Source: Dehalococcoidia bacterium (GTDB lineage Bacteria; Chloroflexota; Dehalococcoidia; UBA2979). From it: DNA of 37,849 bases. The notes beneath the pieces were generated by a model. It saw nothing but the letters and a program-made list of their open reading frames with translations, did not search any database and was not told the origin of the DNA. A program made the position numbers and the translations under genes. Location: contig JADLFF010000110.1 in NCBI GenBank assembly GCA_020845735.1, positions 1 to 37,849 on the forward strand, in the 5' to 3' direction. This document shows, piece by piece, positions 1-10,662 of the stretch (its first letter is position 1; every line of letters begins with the position of its first letter).

Positions 1-1512
1 ATGCCGCGCGCTGTCCGCGATCTGCCGGGTCGCGATCGGGTCAGGGATCGCCAGCACCAGCAGGCGGGCGCCCTCGAGGTGCAGTACGCCCTCCTGGAGC
101 GCGCGCTCGGCGGCATCACCCTGCACCACGGGGATCCCGCTCGTGCGCAGCTTGTCGACGGTGTCACGGTCCTGCTCGACGACCACGTACGGCACCCGCT
201 GGTGCTCGAGCGCGGCGGCCACGAGGCGGCCCACGCGTCCGTAGCCGCAGAGAATGACGTGCCCGGCGGGAGGCACGCCGTCGGCGTCGCCGCCCTCGAC
301 GACTTCCGGGGCGCCGCGCCGCGTCTCGAGGCGGCGTCGGAACCACGCCTCGAGCGGCTCGATCATCGCGAAGAGCAGCGGGTTGAGCGTAATCGAGACG
401 ATCGCCGCGGCGAGGATCAGTCCGTGCGCCTCGGGCGTGATGAGATCGAGGTCGTCGCCCAGCTCGGCGAGGATGAACGAGAACTCGCCGATCTGCGCGA
501 GGCCGGCGGCCACCACCAGCCCGGTACGCGTCGGATGCCCGAGCACCGCCACGAACGCGAACGCGGCGATGGGCTTGGCGATCACGATGATCGCCACGAT
601 CGCGACGAGTTGCAGCGGCGCCTGGGCGAGCAGCGACGGATCGAACAGCATCCCGACCGAGACGAAGAACAGCACGGCGAAGGCGTCGCGCATGGGCAGC
701 GCCTCCTCGGCGGCGCGGTGGCTGAGCTCGGACTCACCGACCACCAGCCCGCCGAGGAACGCCCCGAGCGCCATCGAGACGCCGAACACCTCGGCGGACC
801 CGAACGCGACGCCGAACGCCACGGCCAGGACGGACAGGGTGAACAGCTCTCGCGAGCCGGTGCGTGACACCTGCACGAGGGCCCACGGGACGACTCGGGC
901 GCCGATGAACACGGTGCCCACGACCAGCACGGTCACCTTCGCAAGCGTGAGGGCGATCGTGCCCGCCAGGCTCCCGAGGCTCGTCGGCTCGCCCGCGGCC
1001 AGCACCGGCAGGAAGACGAGCGCGATCACGGTGAAGAGGTCCTCGACGACCAGCCAGCCGACGGCGATTCGTCCCTGTGCGGAGTCGATGAGGTTGCGGT
1101 CGATGAGTGCACGGAGGAGGACGACGGTGCTCGCGACGGAGACGGCGAACCCCAGCACGAGGCCGGCGCGGAAGTCCCACCCCCAGTAGCTGGTCACCAG
1201 CACCGCGAGGGCGGTCGCGGTCGCGCTCTGCACGATCGCGCCGGGCACCGCCACCTTGCGCATGACGAGCAGCTCACGCAGCGAGAAGTGGATGCCGACA
1301 CCGAACATCAGGAGGATGACGCCGATCTCGGCGAGCTGCGGCGCGAGGTCCCGGTCGGCGACGAACCCGGGCGTGAACGGCCCCACGATGACGCCCGCCA
1401 CGAGGTAGCCGACGACCGCAGGCAACCCGACCCGGGTGGCGGCAAACCCGCACCCGAATGCGAACAGCAACGCCACGCTGACGGTGGCGATCAGCCCAGA
1501 CTCGTGCTCGAC
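1..1512 (-). CDS. Kef-type K+/H+ (CPA2) antiporter, C-terminus cut by window edge
   Basis: Monovalent cation:proton antiporter of the CPA2 family, acting in the cytoplasmic membrane. The reverse strand reads an uninterrupted frame: about 12 hydrophobic segments forming the Na+/H+ exchanger domain (about residues 5-380), then an RCK/TrkA-N Rossmann domain starting at HVILCGYGRVGRLV and continuing with VVEQDRDTVDKL and GDAAERALQ, where NAD(H)-type ligands bind in this family. The gene runs off the left edge, so the end of the RCK domain is missing. The start is odd. An AGGAGG lies at 1519-1524, and the codon at ideal spacing is GTC (1512-1510), directly after an in-frame TGA (1518-1516). The next usable in-frame starts are CTG at 1494 and GTG at 1476, both far from the ribosome site. 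The family assignment is firm; the start is not. Confidence 0.9.
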
Positions 1513-1518
1513 GAGTCA

Positions 1519-1556
1519 CCTCCTGACGGTCTGAACCTGCGAGAGACGACATTGTA
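1519..1556 (-). promoter_or_regulatory. Promoter -10 and ribosome binding site of the Kef gene
   Basis: On the reverse strand TACAAT (1556-1551) matches a sigma-70 type -10 box. A perfect AGGAGG (1524-1519) follows about 26 bases later, giving a short leader of about 30 nt. No convincing -35 is seen. The ribosome site fixes the expected start at about 1512, where no standard start codon exists. The rest of the 1513-1740 gap shows no gene. Confidence 0.5.
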
Positions 1557-1730
1557 CCCGATGGTCCCAACCCTCTCGTAATTGGGCGGGAATGGGTTGT
1601 GATTCCTCGCGATCCGCGACTTCAGGGAAGGGCTCACGCGCGCGTGACGTTCGGGAGGGGCGGGCGCGTAGGCGGGTGTGCTACACGGAGACGAGCGGAT
1701 TGCAGCCCGCGGGAGCTCTCATAGTGGTCA

Positions 1731-1746
1731 GTTCACACCAGTGAAC
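1731..1746. repeat. Inverted repeat overlapping a GTG start
   Basis: GTTCAC (1731-1736) and GTGAAC (1741-1746) are perfect inverted arms with a 4-base spacer. The right arm contains the probable GTG start of the next gene. It could be an operator, or a small hairpin hiding the start; it could also be chance. Confidence 0.4.
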
Positions 1747-2379
1747 CGAAGCCATCTGTCCGACACATTCGTCGCTTTGAGGCGACCGTTGATGTTCGTG
1801 GTCGTGTTGGCCGGAGTGGCACTTCTCATCAGCGGGATTGTTGAGACCCGGCGAGGCGCGTCGCAGACCCCGGCCACTGGAGCAGATCGTGACGGCAAGC
1901 GGGTTCGCGAACTTCAGACCCCGCGCGCTGGTAGCGGCGGACGCGTCACCCCTGCCGTTCGGCAGACGGAGCGCAGCCGCTTCACCAACTCGGCTGGGTT
2001 CTTCGAAGTCCCTCCATACGACGACCGTGACACATCCAAAGCGGAGCGCGACATCGAACCGCTCCGAGATCCTCGGTGGCCTGCCTTCGTCGCATGCGTT
2101 CAACAACACGGCGTTGGGACGGCGCACAGTGCGGAGCAAGGCCGCATCACGCAGGAGGACATCGACGCGATCGTCGCGGAGATCAACCAGTCTGGCCACT
2201 TCTACTCTCGAGGCGAGTATCGGCAAAGTCCGGAGGGAGATGCGTTCCTGTCCTGCGAGCACCTCCTCTACGCAGCATCGACGGGTGGCCCGGGAAGCGA
2301 TGCTCAACCTGCCGCTGGTCCAGCCGGGATCTTGCCGACAGCTGCACCTCCCGGCGCAGGGGGGCCAGAGGGACGCTGA
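1741..2379 (+). CDS. Hypothetical membrane-anchored or secreted protein
   Basis: No family recognised. From the GTG at 1741 the product is 212 residues: a short basic N-terminus, one hydrophobic segment (about residues 18-34, MFVVVLAGVALLISGIV), then a hydrophilic domain. This is a signal anchor or uncleaved signal peptide, with the rest probably outside the cell. The mature part holds a motif WPAFVACVQQHGV, recalling the F..CM...GV segment of many uncharacterised actinobacterial and Chloroflexota exported proteins, and a second Cys in FLSCEHLL, so a disulfide is possible. The tail is rich in Gly, Pro and Ala. ATG at 1792 is another possible start but would remove part of the membrane segment. 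Base composition is visibly less GC-rich than its neighbours. No clear ribosome site. Confidence 0.6.
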   Translation: MNRSHLSDTFVALRRPLMFVVVLAGVALLISGIVETRRGASQTPATGADRDGKRVRELQTPRAGSGGRVTPAVRQTERSRFTNSAGFFEVPPYDDRDTSKAERDIEPLRDPRWPAFVACVQQHGVGTAHSAEQGRITQEDIDAIVAEINQSGHFYSRGEYRQSPEGDAFLSCEHLLYAASTGGPGSDAQPAAGPAGILPTAAPPGAGGPEGR

Positions 2380-2438
2380 TAGGGCCCCGTCCGCCCCACA
2401 TCGGCGTAGCCGTCATGCGCCTCAAACGCCTGGAACGA

Positions 2439-2470
2439 GTGGGCCGCCCGGAGCAGCGAGGGCGGCCCAC
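2439..2470. terminator. Hairpin between convergent genes
   Basis: GTGGGCCGCC (2439-2448) pairs perfectly with GGCGGCCCAC (2461-2470) around a 12-base loop. It lies between the convergent ends at 2379 and 2516, so it could end transcription from both sides. There is no T-run on either side, so it is not a classic intrinsic terminator. Confidence 0.45.
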
Positions 2471-2515
2471 CGTCAGGTCGATGGACGCCCGTCACCCCCT
2501 CAGCCCGTTACCGCC

Positions 2516-3415
2516 TCACTGGACGAGGGTGATCAGCACGGTCAGCGTCGCCATACTTGCCAGCGTCGAGGTGACGACCACGCGCGTCACGAACGAGGGC
2601 TGTGCGCGGTACTCGGTGGCGAGGATCGTCGCGATCACCGCCGTCGGCATGGCCGCCAGCACGACCAGCGTCGAGCGCGTGACCCCCTCGAGGCCAAGCG
2701 CGGTCGCGACGCCCCACGCCGCAACGGGCGCGATCAGCAATCGCATCAGGTTCACGACCACGGTCTCGCCGATGTGGTCACGGCCGCCCGCTGCCTGCAG
2801 CTGGAGCCCCAGCACGACGAGCATGCACGGGACGGCCGCCACCGAGAGCGTCTTCGCCGGCTCCTCGATGGTGGGGGGCAGCGGGATATCGAGCACGTTC
2901 ACGATGAGTCCGGCGATCGCGGCGTAGATGTACGGGGCGCGCAGCGGCGCCCGCAGCGCCTCGCCTCGGGAGCCGCCCGCCATCGAGGCGACCACGATCC
3001 CGGCGGTGTTGGTCAGGGTCGCCCCGGCCACGAAGTTCACGACGGCCACCTCGAGCCCCGCGTCACCAAACGCGAGCTGGGCCACGGGCAGGCCCATGTT
3101 CCCCACGTTGGGCGTCGTGGCCCCGAGGGCGAACGCGGCGCGGAACGACGAATCGTGCCCCCGCACCAGCGACCACAGGCTGGAGACGATCCACATCGCG
3201 AGGTAGGTGCCGACCATGACGCCGAGGATGCGCAGGGACACCGCCGCCGAGACCTGCGTCTTCGCCATCGAGTAGAAGACCAGCGCGGGGCTGAACAGGT
3301 AAAAGACCAGCGCCGAGACCGGCGCCACCGTCACGCCTCGCCAGCGGCCCACGGCGCCGCCGACCAGCGCCACGAGGGCGACCGGCAGCACCACCTCGAG
3401 GAATACGCGGAGCAT
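2516..3415 (-). CDS. AEC family (auxin efflux carrier-like) transporter
   Basis: Membrane transporter of the AEC family (PF03547), whose bacterial members export or import small carboxylates; the substrate cannot be told from sequence. The 299 residues give about 10 hydrophobic segments in two halves. The first half has the family pattern around LFSPALVFYSMAKTQV and the conserved GATTPNVGNMGLPVAQLAFG (about residues 98-117), with the Asn-Gly-Leu-Pro segment typical of AEC proteins; the second half ends with ILATEYRAQPSFVTRVVVTSTL. Length is normal for the family. It starts 31 bases after the stop of the upstream DUF2269 gene on the same strand, so the two are probably co-transcribed. No strong ribosome site precedes the ATG. 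Confidence 0.88.
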   Translation of the reverse strand: MLRVFLEVVLPVALVALVGGAVGRWRGVTVAPVSALVFYLFSPALVFYSMAKTQVSAAVSLRILGVMVGTYLAMWIVSSLWSLVRGHDSSFRAAFALGATTPNVGNMGLPVAQLAFGDAGLEVAVVNFVAGATLTNTAGIVVASMAGGSRGEALRAPLRAPYIYAAIAGLIVNVLDIPLPPTIEEPAKTLSVAAVPCMLVVLGLQLQAAGGRDHIGETVVVNLMRLLIAPVAAWGVATALGLEGVTRSTLVVLAAMPTAVIATILATEYRAQPSFVTRVVVTSTLASMATLTVLITLVQ

Positions 3416-3446
3416 GAGGCTGGCCGGGGCCTGGCTCGGCGGGAAT

Positions 3447-3926
3447 CTACGCCGGAGCCCCGGGTCGCACGATCATCAGCCAGAGGATGACGAAGAAGGA
3501 GACATCGAGGGCCGTCCCGATGATCGCGGGCACGGGGTTCTTGAGCCGCGCCTCGAGCTCCGGCGACACCGCTCCATCCCCCAGCCGCTCGGCGATGGCG
3601 AGCGACCCGCGCAGCTGCCGCATCAGGTACCCGTGATCGAGGGCGATCGACACCACGACGAGGGTGAGCGCGGCCGAGAGCCAGCCCTCGCCCCACGAGT
3701 GTCCGGTCTCACCAACGAGCAGTCCCCCGAACACGATCACGAGGATCGCACCGATGTTCCGCACGACGAGCTCGGACATGCGGATCATCCGCAGCAGGGT
3801 CGCCGCCGTGGCAGCTCGTGTGGTCCGCGCGAGGGCGAACCCGGCCCCTGTCGTGGCGCCCGTGGCCGCCAGGAGCAGGAATGCTCCCGCGATGTGAAGA
3901 AACAGGTACAGCTCGTAGGTGCTCAC
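3447..3926 (-). CDS. DUF2269-like small integral membrane protein
   Basis: Predicted 159-residue protein with four hydrophobic segments: YLFLHIAGAFLLLAATGAT near the N-terminus, a segment around VRNIGAILVIVFGGLLVG, one around LSAALTLVVVSIALDHGYLM, and a C-terminal one around ALDVSFFVILWLMIV. The opening H in a first helix starting LYLFLHIAGA, and a conserved region after the second helix, are typical of DUF2269/COG5528-like proteins, which have no known function. I chose the GTG at 3926 because it follows a purine-rich GGGGGA and starts directly before the first helix; the frame stays open far upstream but those residues are antisense to other genes. Probably first gene of a unit with the AEC transporter downstream. 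Confidence 0.75.
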   Translation of the reverse strand: MSTYELYLFLHIAGAFLLLAATGATTGAGFALARTTRAATAATLLRMIRMSELVVRNIGAILVIVFGGLLVGETGHSWGEGWLSAALTLVVVSIALDHGYLMRQLRGSLAIAERLGDGAVSPELEARLKNPVPAIIGTALDVSFFVILWLMIVRPGAPA

Positions 3927-4013
3927 GCGTCCCCCGGTCCGACTTGCCCGCCGGCGCGAGTGTAGCCGCGCTCGTGCCACTGGCGAACGTCCACCCGTCA
4001 TCCGCGTGCGACC

Positions 4014-4019
4014 TACACT
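4014..4019 (+). promoter_or_regulatory. -10 box placed for a leaderless transcript
   Basis: TACACT ends 6 bases before the ATG at 4026, so transcription would begin at or near the A of the start codon. There is no ribosome site in between. One of a set seen in this window (5911, 7518, 11377, 32802). Confidence 0.5.
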
Positions 4020-4025
4020 CCCTCC

Positions 4026-5066
4026 ATGCACGTGCCACCGCTCCCCGCGCTCTCCACGATGTGGGCCGTGCAACCGCGCTTCGAGGGCGCACGCATCGTC
4101 GACTTCGTCGCGGCCGCCGCTGAGGCGGGCTTCGCGGGCATCGAGGTCAACCACTCGATGGACGCGGGGCAGGCGCGCGCCCTCGTGGAGGCGGCTCGTG
4201 CCGCCGGCCTCGAGGCGCGCTCGCTCCATGCCCCGGCCCCATGGTCCCTCGTTGACGGGCGCGCGCCCGGGCTCCACCTGCACGGCCGCGAGAACCGCAC
4301 GCTCAACCTTGCGTCGCTGGACGAGGCGGAGCGCGCGCTCGCCGTCGAGCACCACGTGCGGTCCATCGAGGCCGCGCGCGCGCACGGGATGCGCGCGGTC
4401 GTGGTCCACCTCGGTGGCGTCGGCGACCTCGATGTCACGATCGACGCCGAGGACTGGCTGCGCGCGCGTTACGTCGAGTGGTTCGCCGCCCTCGAGGGGT
4501 CGCCCGCGGCCGAGGACCCGGGGCCGGGCGGCACGCGCCGTCCTCCGCCGTCCGAAGCGTGGTTCGAGCACGTCCACCTTGCCCGCGCCCAGCGCGCCGA
4601 GGCCGCCCCGTCCTGGCTCGAGGCGGCGCGCCGCTCCCTCGCCGCGCTTGCGCCACGTGCCGCCGACGCCAGCGTCACGCTCGGCCTCGAGTGCCGCCTG
4701 CGCTACCACGAGTTCCCGCTCCCCGAGGAAGCGGCGTATCTCCTCGCTGACCACCCGCCGGAGGTGGCCGGCTACTGGCACGACGTGGGCCACGCCGAGG
4801 TACTCGACCGCCTGCAGCTCGTAGCCCTCGAGGAGTGGCGCGCGCTGCTCGCCACGCGCCTCGTCGGCATCCACATCCACGATGTCCGAGGGCTCACCGA
4901 CCACCGTGCACCGGGTAGCGTCGCGCGGCTGGGCGTGGACTTCGAGGCGTTCGCACCCCTCGTCCCCGCGCAGGTCCTCCGCACGTTCGAGGTCGACCAG
5001 CGCGAGTCCTCGGACGCCCTGGCCGACGGCCTCCGGCTCGTGCGCGCGGCCGGCCTCGTGCGCTAG
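4026..5066 (+). CDS. Sugar phosphate isomerase/epimerase-like TIM-barrel protein
   Basis: 346-residue protein of the xylose isomerase-like TIM barrel superfamily (PF01261, COG1082), which holds sugar isomerases, epimerases and AP endonuclease IV. The barrel strands show the usual metal-site pattern: GFAGIEVNHS (about 35-44), a His in LEARSLHAPAP, VVVHLGGVG (about 125-133), LGLECRLRYHE with the metal-binding Glu, YWHDVGHAE (about 231-239) and LVGIHIHDVRG (about 260-270). The DVGH and HIHD motifs are typical of catalytically active members. The substrate is unknown. A long low-complexity insert rich in Pro and Ala (about 160-185) lies between strands. The ATG follows a TACACT box by 6 bases, suggesting leaderless expression. 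It converges on the VOC gene. Confidence 0.82.
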   Translation: MHVPPLPALSTMWAVQPRFEGARIVDFVAAAAEAGFAGIEVNHSMDAGQARALVEAARAAGLEARSLHAPAPWSLVDGRAPGLHLHGRENRTLNLASLDEAERALAVEHHVRSIEAARAHGMRAVVVHLGGVGDLDVTIDAEDWLRARYVEWFAALEGSPAAEDPGPGGTRRPPPSEAWFEHVHLARAQRAEAAPSWLEAARRSLAALAPRAADASVTLGLECRLRYHEFPLPEEAAYLLADHPPEVAGYWHDVGHAEVLDRLQLVALEEWRALLATRLVGIHIHDVRGLTDHRAPGSVARLGVDFEAFAPLVPAQVLRTFEVDQRESSDALADGLRLVRAAGLVR

Positions 5067-5094
5067 CCGCGAGGGGTGATGGCCCTCAGCGCAC

Positions 5095-5121
5095 GAGTGG
5101 CGCCCCCGGGGCACGCCACTC
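5095..5121. terminator. Stem-loop between convergent genes
   Basis: GAGTGGCG (5095-5102) pairs with CGCCACTC (5114-5121); the 11-base loop contains CCCC and GGGG that may pair further. It sits between the ends at 5066 and 5180 and may serve both genes. No T-tract follows. Confidence 0.5.
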
Positions 5122-5179
5122 GGTACGCCGTGCCGTAGACGCGCCGTCGAGGCGCCTCGCGGCACCTCGCGGGTGCGTC

Positions 5180-5587
5180 CTAGGCGGTGATGTTCACCAT
5201 CCACGGCACGCCGAATCGGTCCTTCAGCATCCCGAACGTGGCACCCCACGGCGCTGCCTCGAGGGGCATCACCACCGTGGCGCCCGGCTGCAGCTTCTCC
5301 CAGTAGCCGCGCAGCTCCGCCTCGTCGTCGCCCGAGAGGGACATGCTCATGTTCTCGCCCGGCGCGTACTCCATCGCGTTCGGGGTGTCCGAGGCCATGA
5401 ACGTGATCCCGTTGGGCGCCTGGAGCGAGGCGTGCATGATCTTGTCGCGCTCGGCGGGGTCTTCCGAGGCGTGGAACTCCTCGAACGTTGCCATCGTCAG
5501 TTCGCCGCCAAAGACGGACTTGTAGAACTCCATCGCGGCGCGCGTCTCGTCGCGGAAGCTCAGGTAGGGGTTCAACTGGCTTGGCAT
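5180..5587 (-). CDS. PhnB-like VOC (glyoxalase/bleomycin resistance fold) protein
   Basis: 135-residue protein of the vicinal oxygen chelate superfamily, PhnB/3-demethylubiquinone methyltransferase-like subgroup (COG2764). Diagnostic features: the opening LNPYLSFRDETRAAMEFY, then FGGELTMATFEEFHASEDP, the middle segment IMHASLQAPNGITFMASD, and the end WGATFGMLKDRFGVPWMVN, which is the standard PhnB C-terminus. Proteins of this type are usually dimers; most have no proven reaction, so no substrate is assigned. ATG at 5587 is chosen over the adjacent GTG at 5590 because GGGAGG sits 6 bases upstream of it. Stand-alone gene facing a divergent hydrolase gene. Confidence 0.88.
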   Translation of the reverse strand: MPSQLNPYLSFRDETRAAMEFYKSVFGGELTMATFEEFHASEDPAERDKIMHASLQAPNGITFMASDTPNAMEYAPGENMSMSLSGDDEAELRGYWEKLQPGATVVMPLEAAPWGATFGMLKDRFGVPWMVNITA

Positions 5588-5730
5588 CACGTGCCTCCCT
5601 CGTGTGCTGACTCGAGTTCGTCCCGATCCACTCTACATGCGGGCTGCGCCGCACTCGGGGCGTGCGTGTCACCCTCGGTCATCCCGTCTTGAACCAGCCG
5701 GTGCCGAGGAGGACTGGGACAACAAAGCCC

Positions 5731-5781
5731 CGGTAGCGGTTGAACCTCAGCGAAGTTGGGCTTCGCGCGGCGCCGCTACCG
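5731..5781. other. Nested stem-loop in a divergent intergenic region
   Basis: In the 335-base gap 5588-5922, CGGTAGCGG (5731-5739) pairs perfectly with CCGCTACCG (5773-5781), and inside it GCGAAG (5750-5755) pairs with CTTCGC (5761-5766). This nested fold could be a leader RNA element of either divergent gene or a small RNA. I could not match it to a known riboswitch or T-box. Apart from this and the TAGAGT box at 5911, I see no gene in the gap. Confidence 0.4.
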
Positions 5782-5910
5782 AGGACAGGTCCAGCGTACG
5801 CCGGTGCACTGACGGCGGCGCAACGAGGGGCCCACGTCGCGTAACAGGCCCATCCCGACGGGCGACTCAGCGGGCGCGCGCGGCCTCGAGCGGCGCCTGG
5901 CGCCTTCGAG

Positions 5911-5916
5911 TAGAGT
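5911..5916 (+). promoter_or_regulatory. -10 box placed for a leaderless transcript
   Basis: TAGAGT ends 6 bases before the ATG at 5923. The intervening GCGCCC is not a ribosome site, so a leaderless message is likely. Confidence 0.45.
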
Positions 5917-5922
5917 GCGCCC

Positions 5923-6981
5923 ATGACGAGCGACATCCCGGCCTTCGACCACGCGGTCGACGAGCTCCTCGGGACCATGGAGGCGATGGCGCAGGCCAGT
6001 CGCGCGTGGCACCCCGACAGCGCCCCGATGATCGTCGAGGCCCTCCTGACGTGGCATGGCACCCTGGCCCACGCGTTGCAGGCGTTCACCGCGCGCGAGG
6101 GTCCTGCAGCCACGGCACCGGCACCGCTGCGCGCCGCGTGCACCGCGGCGGCCGCCACGCTTCTCGAGGCGTTCGACGCACTCGAGTCCACGGACCCGAT
6201 GGAGGCGTACCGGCACCTCCGGGCGAACGTCCTCGCGCAGGAGCTGCTCTACCCGGCGGCCGGCCTCCATTCCGAGGTAAGCCGCTTCTTCCTCGCGGCG
6301 GAGTACCGCGATGACGCCGCACTCCTCGGACGGCTGCGCCAGCCGCTGCCGGGCACCGGCGTGGCGCACTTCGCGAACGAGCGCGACCAGCGCGGCGGCT
6401 TCTCGCTCTACGTGCCGGAGGCCATCGAGATTGGCGTGCGGCTGCCCCTCGTCATCGCGCTCCACGGCGGGTCCGGCCACGGCCACGACTTCGTCTGGAC
6501 GTGGCTCAAGGCCGCACGTGCGCGCTCGGCAATGGTCCTGAGCCCCACGTCGATCGGGCGCACGTGGGCCCTCCAGACGCCCGACGTGGACAGCCAGAAC
6601 ATCGTCGCGATGCTCGATCAGCTCATCACCCGCTACCCGATCGACCCGGCACGCGTCCTGCTCACCGGGATGTCCGATGGCGGCACGTTCGCCGCGATCT
6701 GCGGCGTCCTCGGGCTGCTGCCCGCGACGCACATCGCGCCGATCTCATCGTCGTTCAGTCCGCGCCTGCTCGAGCTGGCGTCGCCGGAACGCCTCGCCAG
6801 CCGGCCGATCTACCTCGTCCATGGCGAGCACGACTGGATGTTCCCGGTCGACCGCGCTCGCGCGGCGCGCGCCGCCCTCGAGGCGCACGGTGCTCGCGTG
6901 GTCTACCGCGAGGTCGCCGACCTCGGCCACGCGTACCCGCGCGAGGAGACCCCGCGCATCCTCGACTGGTTCATGGCCTGA
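5923..6981 (+). CDS. Alpha/beta-hydrolase, phospholipase/carboxylesterase type
   Basis: 352-residue serine hydrolase. The C-terminal half (about 170-352) is an alpha/beta-hydrolase domain with the oxyanion region LVIALHGGSGHGHD (about 177-189), nucleophile elbow GMSDGG (249-254, Ser251), probable acid Asp304 in HGEHDWMFP, and probable catalytic His336 in DLGHAYPR. This matches the carboxylesterase/PHB depolymerase-like group (COG0400/COG3509). The N-terminal 150 residues form a mostly helical, Ala-rich region with no recognised family; it is an unusual extension for a hydrolase of this kind. No signal peptide, so probably cytoplasmic; the substrate is unknown. Only 18 bases separate it from the DUF3237 gene, so the two are likely one operon. 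Confidence 0.82.
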   Translation: MTSDIPAFDHAVDELLGTMEAMAQASRAWHPDSAPMIVEALLTWHGTLAHALQAFTAREGPAATAPAPLRAACTAAAATLLEAFDALESTDPMEAYRHLRANVLAQELLYPAAGLHSEVSRFFLAAEYRDDAALLGRLRQPLPGTGVAHFANERDQRGGFSLYVPEAIEIGVRLPLVIALHGGSGHGHDFVWTWLKAARARSAMVLSPTSIGRTWALQTPDVDSQNIVAMLDQLITRYPIDPARVLLTGMSDGGTFAAICGVLGLLPATHIAPISSSFSPRLLELASPERLASRPIYLVHGEHDWMFPVDRARAARAALEAHGARVVYREVADLGHAYPREETPRILDWFMA

Positions 6982-6999
6982 GGGCGAACGGAGCGCTCG

Positions 7000-7452
7000 A
7001 TGGCTGACCTGCGGTCGGCGCCCCTCTTCGAGCTCACGGTCCGCTTCGGCGAGGCGGACGAGAGCCGGTCGGTCGGACAGGGCGGGCGTGGGGAGCGAGT
7101 CATCGCGCCGGCCGCCTCGGGCTCATTCGAGGGGGAGCACCTCCGAGGTGTAGTGGTGCCGCCGTGGCCGGACTACATCCTCCGGCGCCCCGACGGCGTC
7201 AGCGAGCACGAGATCCGGGCGGTGCTGCAGACGGACGACGGCGCCCTCATCTACATGCAGTACGAGGGCATCGGCCATCGACAGGACCTCGGACCGCTCG
7301 GGAGTGCCGAGGGGGCCCTCTACTTCCGCACGGTCGCTCGATTCGAGACCGAGGCCGCACGCTACGCCTGGCTGAACCGGGTGATCGCGGTGGCGGTCTC
7401 GCATCCGGCGGGGCCGCGGCAACTCGGATGGAGCTTCCACGCCATCCTCTGA
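7000..7452 (+). CDS. DUF3237 family protein
   Basis: 150-residue protein resembling the DUF3237 family (PF11578), small beta-barrel-like proteins of unknown function. Family-type segments are visible: a beta-rich start [10 protein letters not shown], then [26 protein letters not shown], the charged [22 protein letters not shown], and the late [21 protein letters not shown]. In typical members an upstream G-G-x-D motif precedes the DG; here it reads [12 protein letters not shown]. It follows the hydrolase gene closely. In other bacteria DUF3237 genes often sit near hydrolases or dehydrogenases for aromatic or ester substrates, but that is weak support. A CGGAG lies 9 bases before the ATG. Confidence 0.78.
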   Translation: MADLRSAPLFELTVRFGEADESRSVGQGGRGERVIAPAASGSFEGEHLRGVVVPPWPDYILRRPDGVSEHEIRAVLQTDDGALIYMQYEGIGHRQDLGPLGSAEGALYFRTVARFETEAARYAWLNRVIAVAVSHPAGPRQLGWSFHAIL

Positions 7453-7517
7453 CCGCCTCGACGGCGGGCCGACGGACCCTCGTGCCACCTCGGCGCGTGC
7501 TTGCGCGATGCCACCGC

Positions 7518-7523
7518 TATCCT
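7518..7523 (+). promoter_or_regulatory. -10 box close to the uvrA start
   Basis: TATCCT ends 7 bases before the ATG at 7531. The intervening GAGGTCC includes a weak ribosome-like GAGG, but it would not be part of a transcript starting the usual distance from the box. No LexA-type operator recognised. Confidence 0.45.
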
Positions 7524-7530
7524 GAGGTCC

Positions 7531-10605
<3,075 letters not shown>

Positions 10606-10662
10606 GGCCTAGCGTGGCCTGGCGTTCGCCCTCGCGGCGCGTGCGGGCTCCGGGCTCCTCGA

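Noticed and set aside
3331..3696. Second small reverse-strand gene overlapping the AEC and DUF2269 genes
   Set aside because: Out of frame with both, Arg/Ala-rich, no ribosome site or family.
3927..5672. Long open extension upstream of the DUF2269 gene on the reverse strand
   Set aside because: It runs antisense to the TIM-barrel gene and into the VOC gene, has biased Arg/Glu/Gly composition and no family match. High GC keeps the frame open; the real protein starts at 3926.
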